Shown piece by piece: positions 34,486 to 43,510 of a stretch of 64,000 nt of DNA. A program made the position numbers and the translations under genes. The stretch comes from Flavobacterium sp. ov086. GTDB lineage: Bacteria > Bacteroidota > Bacteroidia > Flavobacteriales > Flavobacteriaceae. Under the pieces are notes generated by a model. The model had not been told where the DNA came from and did no database searches. It was given only the letters and a program-made list of their open reading frames with translations. Location of the stretch: assembly GCF_900187965.1 (NCBI RefSeq), contig NZ_FZNL01000006.1, positions 124,001 through 188,000 of the forward strand, written 5' to 3'. Each line of letters opens with the position of its first letter. Position 1 is the stretch's first letter.

Positions 34486-35211
34486 ATGAACTTATCAAAC
34501 AACAAAATTTTAATAACTGGTGGTGCAAGCGGTATCGGACTTGGGCTTACCGAAAGATTTATACAAGAAAACAATACTGTAATTATCGTTGGTCGTCGTG
34601 AATCTGTTTTGGAAGAAGTTAAAGCAAAATTCCCAACTGTAATTACAAAAGTATGTGACTTAGCAGTTGAAGCAGAACGCATTGCACTTTATAAATGGAT
34701 TGCAGAAAACCACAGCGACTTGAATGTTTTAATTAATAATGCAGGAATTCAAAAATGGGTTTCGGTTAATGATGCTGATTTCTACGAAAGTGCAAAAACC
34801 GAAATCGCAACCAATATTGAAGCACCATTGCATTTAACTTCATTATTCATTCAATTAAAATCACTGACTACTGTAATGAATGTAACATCTGGACTGGCAT
34901 TTTCACCTTTTGCAAAAGTTCCGGTTTATTCGGCTACAAAAGCATTCTTCCGTTCGTTTACCTTAACACTTCGTCATTTATTAAAAGAGAAAAATATCGA
35001 AGTAATCGAAATTATTCCGCCGGCATTAAACACAGATCTTGGAGGTATTGGTTTGCATGACGCACATCCAAGTGTAGCTGATTTCATTGTATCAATTTTT
35101 GAACAATTAAAAGACGGAAAAAATGAACTTACTTTCGGAACAAGTGAAGCCAGATTAAATGCTAGCGCAGAAGATTTGAAAAATCATTTTAATACAATGC
35201 ACTCGAATTAA
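34486..35211 (+). CDS. Short-chain dehydrogenase (DltE-like SDR)
   Basis: A 241-residue SDR. NAD(P)-binding motif ITGGASGIGLGLTERF (about residues 9-24), NNAG in VLINNAGIQKW, catalytic YSATKAF with preceding Ser in VTSGLAF. The sequence between and the C-terminal end ADFIVSIFEQLKDGKNELTFGTSEARLNAS resembles the DltE-like oxidoreductases of Bacteroidota. Substrate unknown. It lies downstream of the AraC regulator gene and could be its target. Confidence 0.88.
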   Translation: MNLSNNKILITGGASGIGLGLTERFIQENNTVIIVGRRESVLEEVKAKFPTVITKVCDLAVEAERIALYKWIAENHSDLNVLINNAGIQKWVSVNDADFYESAKTEIATNIEAPLHLTSLFIQLKSLTTVMNVTSGLAFSPFAKVPVYSATKAFFRSFTLTLRHLLKEKNIEVIEIIPPALNTDLGGIGLHDAHPSVADFIVSIFEQLKDGKNELTFGTSEARLNASAEDLKNHFNTMHSN

Positions 35212-35451
35212 TAAGTTCAAACACATAGACACATAGATATTGTAAACTTAAAAAAGGTGTTTCACTTTGCATTAACCAATCCCGATGCTTCGGGACTATG
35301 TGTTAGAAACTAGGTTCTTTTTAATCTCTTTTTTAATTTCTAAATAAAAGAATCTATGTTTCTGCGTGTTTAATTTTTTTACACAGATTTTACAGATTAA
35401 AAGTTTCAGATCAACATTCTAACTTGAAACAAACTTAAAAACAAAAATAAA
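35212..35451. repeat. Intergenic inverted repeat CACATAG around CCCGATGCTTCGGG
   Basis: Between the two SDR genes, CACATAGACACATAG (about 35222-35236) is partly complemented by CTATGTG near 35296, with the palindrome CCCGATGCTTCGGG (35281-35294) beside it. A second piece TCTATGTTTCTGCGTG lies near 35352. No ORF; likely another dispersed repeat. Confidence 0.5.
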
Positions 35452-36216
35452 ATGGCAGTAAATACAAAAATAGCTCTTGTTACAGGCGGTAGCAGAGGTT
35501 TAGGGAAAAACATGGCAATCGCAATTGCAAAAAAAGGAATCGATGTAATCATTACCTACAACAGTAAAAAAGAAGAAGCTGATTCGGTTGTCAAAGAAAT
35601 CGAAAGTTTAGGGCAAAAAGCAGCTTCACTTCAATTGAACGTCGCAGATTCAGGAACATTTGATGGCTTTTTCGGAAGTGTTTCTGAGACTTTAAAAGAC
35701 ACTTTTAAAACTGATAAATTCGACTTTCTGATAAACAATGCCGGAATCGGAATTCATAATTCTTTCATTGGAACAACTGAAGCTGAGTTTGATCAATTGA
35801 CTAATATTCAGTTTAAAGGACCATTCTTTCTAACGCAAAAAGCACTTAATGTAATGAATGACGGTGGCGGAATTGTAAATATTTCGACTGGTTTGGCAAG
35901 ATTTTCTTTCCCAGGTTATGCGGCTTATGCTTCTATGAAAGGCGCTATTGAAACTTTGACAAAATATCAGGCAAAAGAATTGGGCGAAAGAAAAATCAGA
36001 GCAAATGTTGTGGCTCCGGGTGCAATCGAAACTGATTTTGGTGGCGGAGTTGTTCGTGACAACGAGCAAATGAATAAACAGATAGCTTCTGTAACCGCTT
36101 TAGGAAGAGTTGGATTACCGGATGATATTGGCGGAGTTGTTGCTTTTTTATGTACTGAAGAGGCACGTTGGGTAAATGCGCAACGCATAGAGGTTTCCGG
36201 AGGAATGATGTTATAA
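35452..36216 (+). CDS. SDR family oxidoreductase (FabG-like)
   Basis: A 254-residue classical SDR: VTGGSRGLGKNMAIAIAKKG (residues 10-29), NNAGIGIHNS, the catalytic Ser in NISTGLARFSFPG and YAAYASMKGA (Tyr and Lys), and a C-terminal VNAQRIEVSGGMML as in FabG and relatives. It may act on a sugar, an alcohol or a small aldehyde. It shares strand and neighbourhood with the preceding SDR but has about 240 bp of repeat between, so co-transcription is uncertain. Confidence 0.88.
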   Translation: MAVNTKIALVTGGSRGLGKNMAIAIAKKGIDVIITYNSKKEEADSVVKEIESLGQKAASLQLNVADSGTFDGFFGSVSETLKDTFKTDKFDFLINNAGIGIHNSFIGTTEAEFDQLTNIQFKGPFFLTQKALNVMNDGGGIVNISTGLARFSFPGYAAYASMKGAIETLTKYQAKELGERKIRANVVAPGAIETDFGGGVVRDNEQMNKQIASVTALGRVGLPDDIGGVVAFLCTEEARWVNAQRIEVSGGMML

Positions 36217-36307
36217 TACTTGTGAGTTGTAAAAAGTTAAATGGCAATTCTCTTAAAAAAGTTAAATCTATCTGCTTTTGGATATCTACAACATACTAAA
36301 TAAATCA

Positions 36308-36341
36308 AAACCCGACAAGTTTAAATAAACAGGTCGGGTTT
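36308..36341. terminator. Bidirectional terminator between SDR and PepSY-like gene
   Basis: AAACCCGAC (36308-36316) pairs with GTCGGGTTT (36333-36341). It sits between convergent genes (stops at 36216 and 36377) and has T-rich flanks on both sides, so it can serve both. Confidence 0.75.
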
Positions 36342-36376
36342 CTCATTTTCAAATATATTGAATTAGTAAGTCTTTT

Positions 36377-36850
36377 TTAATCTTTCTGAACGATGACGTC
36401 AAAACCGCCATTTTTATCAAATACAACATCATAAAATTTGGAATCTTTTTCTACTCCAACTTCATAAGTTGTTTTGTTTTTATCATCTACAACCACGGCA
36501 ACTTCACGAATGGCATTTGCCGGATAATTTTTCTTTAAATAACTTTGAGCTTTCTGCGGAAGCTTACTTAAGGGAATTTGTGTTTCAAAAGCTTTCAAAA
36601 CTCCCAAGTTATCATAAACTGCTAACGATTCCGTATTTTCATTTGTTTTAAACTTTCCTTCGTATCTAATTTCATCATCATCATCTCCAACATATTTCAA
36701 TGCCCAAACTGCAACTTTTCCCGGATATTCCTTTTGAAAAGTAAATAAAACTTTTTCCGGTGGTGTAACTACACTATTTGGAGCAACTTGACTTTGTGCT
36801 GATACAAGACAATTATAAAGAAGAATCAAAATTAAAAATGCTTTTTTCAT
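36377..36850 (-). CDS. Secreted PepSY-like domain protein
   Basis: A 157-residue protein with a signal peptide (MKKAFLILILLYNCLVSAQ). The remainder has two repeats of the PepSY-like/beta-lactamase-inhibitor-like type: VLFTFQKEYPGKVAVWALKYVGDDDDEIRYEGKF (in parts) and AQSYLKKNYPANAIREVAVVVDDKNKTTYEVGVEKDSKFYDVVFDKNG, the KxYPxxxxxxA pattern with a beta hairpin. Small periplasmic proteins of this type are often regulated by two-component systems; the LytS/LytTR pair lies 80 bp upstream in the same orientation. Function unproven. Confidence 0.75.
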   Translation of the reverse strand: MKKAFLILILLYNCLVSAQSQVAPNSVVTPPEKVLFTFQKEYPGKVAVWALKYVGDDDDEIRYEGKFKTNENTESLAVYDNLGVLKAFETQIPLSKLPQKAQSYLKKNYPANAIREVAVVVDDKNKTTYEVGVEKDSKFYDVVFDKNGGFDVIVQKD

Positions 36851-36929
36851 TTGTCGATTTTTACATTATTAATATTTCTATTAAAATTACATTTTTTTTA
36901 ACAGGAAAAAAGAACTTTTAAATAATATT

Positions 36930-37628
36930 TTATTTTTTTAATCTATCATATAATTCTCTTTTATAAGTAATACCTATTGGCAGCTTTTCATTTTTAATAA
37001 TAACAAAATCTTTTTCGGTAACATCGATCTTATCCAGAGCCACAATATAAGATTTATGAATTCGCATAAAGTTCTTCTCTGGCAGGCATTTTTCAAGCTC
37101 ACTTGTTGTAATCGATGCCAGATAAGTTCTTTTTATAGTGTGTAACTTCACATAGTTACCAAAACTCTGCGCAAACAAAAGCTGATCTAATTCTATATCC
37201 ATAAAATAACCATCGACTTTCACACTTACCGAATTCACAATCGCTTCTTCTGTTTTTGCTTTTACAGTTTCACTAGCAAAAAAACGATCAACAGCCTTTA
37301 GGAACCTCGGAAAATAAATAGGTTTCAAAAGATAATCTATCACACCATAATCATAACTCTCAAGCGCATACTCAGAATAAGCAGTCGTTAGAATCGTTTT
37401 GGGATGTGTTGGAATAATCTTCAATAACTCCATTCCTGAAATCTCGGGCATATTGATGTCTAAAAACATCAAATCGACAGGATTCTCTCGTAAATAATCC
37501 ATTGCCTCGATGCCATTATAGCCCTGAAAAACCAACTCTAACTGCGGATTTTGCTTGATATAATTCGCCAGCACATAATGCGCTGCCGGTTCATCATCTA
37601 CAATTATACATTTTTTGGGTTCTTTCAT
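36930..37628 (-). CDS. LytTR family response regulator
   Basis: A 232-residue regulator: receiver domain with acidic pocket IIVDDEPAAHY (Asp11, Asp12), phospho-acceptor Asp57 in LMFLDINMPE, Thr in ILTTAYSEYAL and Lys in YLLKPI; C-terminal LytTR DNA-binding domain from about residue 130 (SVKVDGYFMDIELDQLLFAQSFGNYVKLHT ... MRIHKSYIVALDKID, in parts). The start overlaps the stop of the histidine kinase gene by 4 bp (ATGA), typical of coupled kinase and regulator. It is placed divergently from the RND efflux operon, which makes that operon its best candidate target. Confidence 0.93.
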   Translation of the reverse strand: MKEPKKCIIVDDEPAAHYVLANYIKQNPQLELVFQGYNGIEAMDYLRENPVDLMFLDINMPEISGMELLKIIPTHPKTILTTAYSEYALESYDYGVIDYLLKPIYFPRFLKAVDRFFASETVKAKTEEAIVNSVSVKVDGYFMDIELDQLLFAQSFGNYVKLHTIKRTYLASITTSELEKCLPEKNFMRIHKSYIVALDKIDVTEKDFVIIKNEKLPIGITYKRELYDRLKK

Positions 37629-38665
37629 TCTACAAACTTTTTCAATTGCAATTTCAAATCTACAATATAAGTATTTTTATCGTCCTGAATGTTCAATTTA
37701 TAGTCTTTACCGTAAATCAGATTTAGACGTTCTATCGTGTTTTTTAAACCAATTTTAGTCGAAACTACTTCCGCTTTTTTAGTCGGGATTGAATTTACAA
37801 GATGAAGGTGCAATTGCCCTTTTTCCACCGTAATAAAAATTCTGACATAACATTTTTCAATCGCGCAAGTTCCGTGTTTAAAGGCATTTTCGATAAACGC
37901 AATTAATAGCATTGGCGAAATCTTATAGGCATTTTCATTATCGATTTTGCAATCATAAGTAATTTCACAACGATAACCAACGCGTTCTTTTTCAAGCTGA
38001 ACATAACTGTTTATAAACTCCAGTTCATCTTCCAGCGAAACACATTTTTTGTTATTACTTTCGAGCTGATATCGCATTAATTGCGAAACTTTCATAATCA
38101 AATCCGGCGTTCTTTCGGGAAACTCCAGACTAATTCCGTAAAGCGTATTAAAGGTATTGAATAAAAAATGCGGATTGAGTTGTCCTTTCAAAGAATTCAT
38201 CTGCATTTCGTTAAACAATAACGTTTCATCTGTTTTTTTTCTGTGAATTCTATAGAATTTAAAAACAATTATCGGACTCAAAATACAAACCAAAGTTCCT
38301 AAAACACTTGCCAATTGGTAGACATAACTTCGTTGATGCGAGTTTTGATACAAGCGACAATTGCTAAACATATCAAACTTTGTAATTTCATACAAAATGA
38401 GTGAAAACACAAATACTCCAAAAAGCGTTAAGAATGTATATGTTAAAGGACGTTGGGTTTTAAAAAGAATCGGCAATAGAAAAAATCGGTTAAATTGGGC
38501 ATGCATATATAGGATACAGTAAAAAAATATCCCCATTAAAATGGATATGAAAGAACTAAATAACATCCAGTCATTTTTTAATGTATAGATTGTAAATGAA
38601 AAGGCAACAACGGCAATTTCCTGCCACCACTTGTTGTCCAATATGTTATCAAATTTTTTGTTCAT
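37625..38665 (-). CDS. LytS-type sensor histidine kinase
   Basis: A 346-residue membrane kinase of the His_kinase (PF06580) family. Four hydrophobic segments occupy roughly residues 12-140, with a short cytoplasmic helix MQMNSLKGQLNPHFLFNTFN carrying the phospho-acceptor His at about 166. The C-terminal ATPase contains the N-box LLIAFIENAFKHG and a G-box region TKIGLKNTIERLNLIYG. No periplasmic sensor domain of any size is seen, so the signal is probably sensed within the membrane. Pairs with the LytTR regulator that it overlaps. Confidence 0.92.
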   Translation of the reverse strand: MNKKFDNILDNKWWQEIAVVAFSFTIYTLKNDWMLFSSFISILMGIFFYCILYMHAQFNRFFLLPILFKTQRPLTYTFLTLFGVFVFSLILYEITKFDMFSNCRLYQNSHQRSYVYQLASVLGTLVCILSPIIVFKFYRIHRKKTDETLLFNEMQMNSLKGQLNPHFLFNTFNTLYGISLEFPERTPDLIMKVSQLMRYQLESNNKKCVSLEDELEFINSYVQLEKERVGYRCEITYDCKIDNENAYKISPMLLIAFIENAFKHGTCAIEKCYVRIFITVEKGQLHLHLVNSIPTKKAEVVSTKIGLKNTIERLNLIYGKDYKLNIQDDKNTYIVDLKLQLKKFVE

Positions 38666-38795
38666 TTTTAAAACTTAAATAGTTTACAAATTAACCACTA
38701 ATTTTTAGTTTTCATTTCCATTAAATGACAAATTCAATTGGTCATTTATAACCGTATTACATCATTTAAGAAGGCTTTTATCCGCATAAGAGAAA

Positions 38796-38803
38796 TAATT
38801 TTG
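38796..38803 (+). promoter_or_regulatory. -7 box of RND efflux operon (TAATTTTG)
   Basis: TAATTTTG lies 27 bp before the ATG at 38831 and excludes the longer frame beginning with a TTG at 38738, which is upstream of it. Confidence 0.5.
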
Positions 38804-38830
38804 GGAGATCAAATTCATACCACTAATTTT

Positions 38831-40213
38831 ATGTACTTCAAAAAAATTACTTTGTTAGTTTTCTTGATTTTTGCTTGCGGTAGTTATGCACAAACCTTGT
38901 CTTTAAAAGAAGCTATTAAAACAGGTTTAGAAAACTACGGTTCTATCAAGGCAAAAAGCAATTACGCCAATGCATCGCGCGAAACGCTCAAACAGTCAAA
39001 GCGCGATTACCTGCCAAATCTTAACTTATCGGCACAACAAGATTACGGAACCATCAATGGGCAAAATGGCGCTCTTTATGGTTTTAATGGTTTAGGAACT
39101 GCTTCTTCCGGACCTGCATTGCCAGAACAAAACTGGAACTCTGCCTTTGGTGCTTTGTATTTAGTCAACATGAACTGGGATTTTTTCACCTTTGGAAAAA
39201 CTCAGGAGAAAATTAATTTGGCTAAAATCGATATTCGAACCAAAGAAAACGATTTAAAACAAGAACAATTTCAACAAGAAATTAAAATTTCTGCTGCTTA
39301 CCTAAATTTATTGGCAAGTCAAAGATTACTGATTTCACAGCAAAAGAATTTAAGCCGTGCAGAGGTTTTCAAGAAAACTGCCGTTGCACGAGTTAAAAAC
39401 GGATTATTGGCAGGCGTAGATTCTACTTTGGCTACAGCCGAAGTTTCTAAAGCTAAAATTGCGTTGAACCTTGCTAAGAATTTCGTCAAAGAGCAAAACA
39501 ACAAATTAGTTGATCTAATGGGCGTTGCTCCTCAGGATTTTATTACAGATACTTTATTTGTAAACCAAATCCCAAAAGAAATTTTGACCGGAATCGCTTC
39601 AGACAGTCTGCATCCATTACTTCAATATTATAAAACGAAGATTGATTACAGCAATCAGCAAACTAAATTATACAAACGTTTTTATTATCCAACCATGAGT
39701 GCATTTGGTGTTTTACAAACGCGTGCTTCAGGATTCAATAACGATTATATTACGGATCAAAATTCTTTCAGCCGAAATTACTGGGATGGCGTAAATCCGG
39801 ATCGTACCAATTATTTAGTCGGAATTGGAATTAGCTGGAACCTAACCACTCCTTTTAGAGCAAGCAAACAAGTAAGTGCACAAAAGTTTGTATCGCAAGG
39901 TCTGCAAGAAGAATACAATCAGGCTGACAGAGAATTAAAGTCACAATTGGCATTGGCCGATGATAAGATAAAAATCACGCTTGACAACTTTGCCGAAGCA
40001 CCAATTCAGGTTGATGCCGCAAAAAAAGCTTATTTGCAAAAATCTACTTTGTACAAAAACGGACTGACTGATTTAACAGATATCACGCAAACTTTATATA
40101 CACTAAATCGTGCCGAAATTGACCGTGATATTGTAAACAATAATGTATGGCAATCCTATTTGCTAAAAGTAGCCGCAACGGGCAATTTTGACTTATTTAT
40201 AAATGAATTTTAA
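38831..40213 (+). CDS. TolC-family outer-membrane efflux protein
   Basis: A 460-residue outer-membrane factor starting at ATG MYFKKITLLVFLIFACGSYAQ (signal peptide). The TolC/OEP pattern of two long helical pairs is visible: TLSLKEAIKTGLENYGSIKAK, then coiled segments (KISAAYLNLLASQRLLISQQKNLSRAEVF) and again in the second half (KAYLQKSTLYKNGLTDLTDITQTLYTLNRAEIDRD). It forms the outer-membrane tunnel of the RND pump encoded 12 bp downstream. In this operon the outer-membrane gene comes first and the adaptor last, the reverse of the usual adaptor-pump-channel order. Confidence 0.93.
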   Translation: MYFKKITLLVFLIFACGSYAQTLSLKEAIKTGLENYGSIKAKSNYANASRETLKQSKRDYLPNLNLSAQQDYGTINGQNGALYGFNGLGTASSGPALPEQNWNSAFGALYLVNMNWDFFTFGKTQEKINLAKIDIRTKENDLKQEQFQQEIKISAAYLNLLASQRLLISQQKNLSRAEVFKKTAVARVKNGLLAGVDSTLATAEVSKAKIALNLAKNFVKEQNNKLVDLMGVAPQDFITDTLFVNQIPKEILTGIASDSLHPLLQYYKTKIDYSNQQTKLYKRFYYPTMSAFGVLQTRASGFNNDYITDQNSFSRNYWDGVNPDRTNYLVGIGISWNLTTPFRASKQVSAQKFVSQGLQEEYNQADRELKSQLALADDKIKITLDNFAEAPIQVDAAKKAYLQKSTLYKNGLTDLTDITQTLYTLNRAEIDRDIVNNNVWQSYLLKVAATGNFDLFINEF

Positions 40214-40225
40214 TTATAGATCCTA

Positions 40226-43200
40226 ATGAATTTAATACGTTTTGCACTCCGCAAACCCATCTCCATATTAGTATTGGTTGCGGGTCTATTTTTCTTCGGA
40301 ATTGGTGCCATCCAAGACATTAAGGTAGATATTCTGCCAAAAATGAACTTGCCGGTTATCTATATTGCGCATCCTTTTGGAGGTTATACGCCAGACCAGA
40401 TGGAAGCTTATTTTGCTAAGACTTACGTCAACATTTTACCTTTTGCCAACGGTGTAAAATCGGTAGAAACCAAAAATATCCAAGGGTTAATGATCATGAA
40501 ATTAACCTATTATGAAAACACAAATATGGCTCAGGCTGCTGCCGAATTAAGTTCACTCTCGAACAGAATCCAAGCGGCATTTCCTCCGGGAACCCAACCT
40601 CCTTTTATTATTCGTTTTGATGCTTCTTCATTGCCAATTGGACAATTGGTTTTGAGCAGTAAAATCAGATCAAATAATGAATTGCAGGATTTAGCCAACG
40701 TTTATGTTCGTGCTTCGTTTACTTCGATTCCCGGTTTACTTTCTCCGGCACCCTTTGGCGGAAGCCCAAGAACTATTGAGGTTAACGTAGATCCTGATTT
40801 ATTGCGTTCGCATAATATGACACCGGATCAAATTGTAGAAGCAATTCGTATCAACAATCAAACTGCTCCATCAGGAAATGTTAGAATGGGCGATATCAAC
40901 TACATTACTCCAACAAACAACACGATTAAGGAAGTTAAGGATTTTGAAAATATTCCTTTGTTTAAAGGAAGCGTTCAAAACTTAAAATTAGGCGATGTTG
41001 CCACTGTAAAAGATGGTGCAGATATTACACAAGGTTATGCTTTGGTAAACGGAAAACGTTCGGTTTATATTAGTATTGCAAAAGCCGGAGATGCTTCGAC
41101 CTGGGATGTGGTTCAGAAATTAAAAGCGGAACTTCCTAAAATTCAAAGCACATTACCCGAAGACGTAAAATTATCTTATGAATTTGACCAGTCCGTTTAT
41201 GTAATTAACTCTGTAAAAAGTTTGATTACAGAAGGTATTATTGGAGCAGTTTTAACCGGATTAATGGTTTTACTTTTCCTTGGTGACAGACGTGCGGCTT
41301 TGATTGTAATCTTAACCATTCCTATTTCTATTATTTCTGGGGTTTTATTCCTAAAATTATTCGGGCAAACCATCAACTTAATGTCTTTAAGCGGATTGGC
41401 TCTTGCAATTGGAATTCTGGTAGATGAAAGTACCGTAACAATCGAAAACATTCACCAGCATCTTGATATGGGAAAACCCAAAGCACTCGCCATTTGGGAC
41501 GCTTGTCAGGAAATTGCTTTGCCTAAATTATTGATCTTACTTTGTATTTTGGCAGTATTTGCTCCAGCATTTACGATGGTCGGAATTCCCGGAGCGTTGT
41601 TCTTGCCTTTGGCTTTAGCGATTGGATTCTCAATGGTAATTTCGTTTTTACTTTCTCAGACTTTTGTGCCCGTAATGGCAAACTGGTTAATGAAAGGTCA
41701 TGAAAAACATGCACATGGTCCTGAAATTACAGATGATGAAGCAGAATTTAACGATTGCGGATTAACACCGGAATCTGAAAAAGATTTGATCACACAGAAA
41801 AAAGGTTATGTAGAAAGAGACGACACAAATAATAACGGAAAAATTGGTGCTTTCGAGCGCTTTAGAATCCGTTTTATGCGAACGCTGGATCGTTTGTTCC
41901 CTTATAAAAAAGCAGCCGGTATAACGTATCTAATTGTAATTACGCTTCTAGCGGTTGTCTTTATTAATTTTATTGGAAAAGATGTTTTCCCAAAAGTAAA
42001 TTCAAGTCAGTTTCAATTAAGAATGCGCGCTCCTGACGGAACTCGTTTAGAACGTACCGAAGAAAAAGCAATTGTAGTTTTGAAAGAATTGCAAAAAATG
42101 GTGGGTAAAGAACATATCGGAATCTCGTCTGTATATGTGGGTCAGCACCCGTCGCTGTTCTCAATTAACCCAATTTATTTGTTCATGGCAGGTTCGCATG
42201 AAGCAGTGTTTCAGGTGAGTTTAAAAGAATATCACGTAGATATGGATGACTTTAAAGATGCCTTTAGAGCCCGAATTAAAAAAGCACTTCCGGATGTAAA
42301 ACTATCTTTTGAGCCAATTGAACTTACAGATAAAGTTCTAAGTCAGGGATCACCTACTCCAATCGAAGTTCGAATTGCCGGAAAAGACAAAAAACGAAAT
42401 GAGTTATATGCCAATCAAATTGTCGAGAAACTAAAGAAAATCTCTTATTTCAGAGACGTACAAATTGGTCAGCCTATTCATTATCCAGCCATGAATATTG
42501 ATATCGACAGAACTCGTGCAGCCGAACTAGGCGTTGACATGAACGACATATCACGATCACTTGTAGCTTCGACCTCATCGTCAAGATATACTGAGAAAAA
42601 TACCTGGGTAGACGAAAGAGCCGGATTATCATACAACGTTCAGGTACAAGTACCTCTGAACAAAATGAAAAGCAAAACCGATATTGGAGAAATTCCGGTA
42701 TTGAAGAATTCGCTTCGTCCTGTTTTGAGCGACGTTGCCAAAATTACACCAGCTTATGTAAGCGGTGAAAATGACAATTTAGGGGCTATGCCATACATTA
42801 CCGTTACAGCAAACATCAACCAGACCGATTTGGGGACGGCAGTAAAAGATGTAGATGCAACGATAAACTCATTGGGAGAATTACCACGTGGGTTATTCAT
42901 TACTCCTATTGGTATGAGTAAAGTATTGGTAGAAACATTAAGCAGTTTACAAGTTGGTTTATTGGTTGCCATCTTTGTAATCTTCTTAATGTTAGCCGCT
43001 AATTTCCAGTCGTTCAAAGTTTCGTTGGTAATTTTAACCACAGTTCCTGCGGTAGTTTTAGGAGCGTTATTAATGCTTACCATTACTGGTTCAACGCTAA
43101 ACTTACAATCGTATATGGGAATCATTATGTCTGTTGGGGTTTCAATTGCAAATGCCGTTTTATTGGTTACCAATGCTGAGCAGCTTCGAAAACGAAACGG

Positions 43201-43510
43201 AAACGCATTAGAATCGGCACGTGAAGCTGCGGCGTTGCGTCTTCGTCCAATTATCATGACTTCTGTGGCGATGATTGCCGGAATGTTGCCAATGGCAATT
43301 GGTCACGGCGAAGGTGGCGATCAGGTTTCTCCCTTAGGTAGAGCCGTAATTGGTGGATTATTATTTTCGACCTTTGCAGTATTGCTTATCTTGCCATTAA
43401 TTTTTGCATGGGCACAAGAAAAAACAACAACACAATCTGTTTCTTTAGATCCTGAGGACGAAGAAAGCATCCATTATATCTCATCATTAAATCCAAAAAA
43501 TGAAAAATAA
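40226..43510 (+). CDS. RND efflux transporter permease with EF-hand-like cytoplasmic loop
   Basis: A 1094-residue HME/HAE1-type inner-membrane pump. Twelve membrane helices and two large periplasmic porter loops are present. TM1 is RFALRKPISILVLVAGLFFFG; TM4 carries the proton-relay region LALAIGILVDESTVTIENIHQHL (Asp-Glu in place of the AcrB Asp-Asp). Residues about 490-545, the loop after TM6, are longer than usual, His- and acid-rich (HEKHAHGPEITDDEAEFND), and include DTNNNGKIGAFE (533-544; 41822-41857), which fits an EF-hand calcium loop. The last 11 nt overlap the adaptor gene. Substrate unknown; together with TolC and adaptor it expels drugs, solutes or lipids. Confidence 0.94.
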   Translation: MNLIRFALRKPISILVLVAGLFFFGIGAIQDIKVDILPKMNLPVIYIAHPFGGYTPDQMEAYFAKTYVNILPFANGVKSVETKNIQGLMIMKLTYYENTNMAQAAAELSSLSNRIQAAFPPGTQPPFIIRFDASSLPIGQLVLSSKIRSNNELQDLANVYVRASFTSIPGLLSPAPFGGSPRTIEVNVDPDLLRSHNMTPDQIVEAIRINNQTAPSGNVRMGDINYITPTNNTIKEVKDFENIPLFKGSVQNLKLGDVATVKDGADITQGYALVNGKRSVYISIAKAGDASTWDVVQKLKAELPKIQSTLPEDVKLSYEFDQSVYVINSVKSLITEGIIGAVLTGLMVLLFLGDRRAALIVILTIPISIISGVLFLKLFGQTINLMSLSGLALAIGILVDESTVTIENIHQHLDMGKPKALAIWDACQEIALPKLLILLCILAVFAPAFTMVGIPGALFLPLALAIGFSMVISFLLSQTFVPVMANWLMKGHEKHAHGPEITDDEAEFNDCGLTPESEKDLITQKKGYVERDDTNNNGKIGAFERFRIRFMRTLDRLFPYKKAAGITYLIVITLLAVVFINFIGKDVFPKVNSSQFQLRMRAPDGTRLERTEEKAIVVLKELQKMVGKEHIGISSVYVGQHPSLFSINPIYLFMAGSHEAVFQVSLKEYHVDMDDFKDAFRARIKKALPDVKLSFEPIELTDKVLSQGSPTPIEVRIAGKDKKRNELYANQIVEKLKKISYFRDVQIGQPIHYPAMNIDIDRTRAAELGVDMNDISRSLVASTSSSRYTEKNTWVDERAGLSYNVQVQVPLNKMKSKTDIGEIPVLKNSLRPVLSDVAKITPAYVSGENDNLGAMPYITVTANINQTDLGTAVKDVDATINSLGELPRGLFITPIGMSKVLVETLSSLQVGLLVAIFVIFLMLAANFQSFKVSLVILTTVPAVVLGALLMLTITGSTLNLQSYMGIIMSVGVSIANAVLLVTNAEQLRKRNGNALESAREAAALRLRPIIMTSVAMIAGMLPMAIGHGEGGDQVSPLGRAVIGGLLFSTFAVLLILPLIFAWAQEKTTTQSVSLDPEDEESIHYISSLNPKNEK

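Noticed and set aside
38738-38830. N-terminal extension of the TolC-like protein from TTG
   Set aside because: The ATG at 38831 begins the signal peptide directly and lies downstream of the -7 box.
42754-43257. 167-residue minus-strand frame inside the RND pump gene
   Set aside because: Antisense shadow of a strongly conserved coding region; its composition is unlike a real protein.
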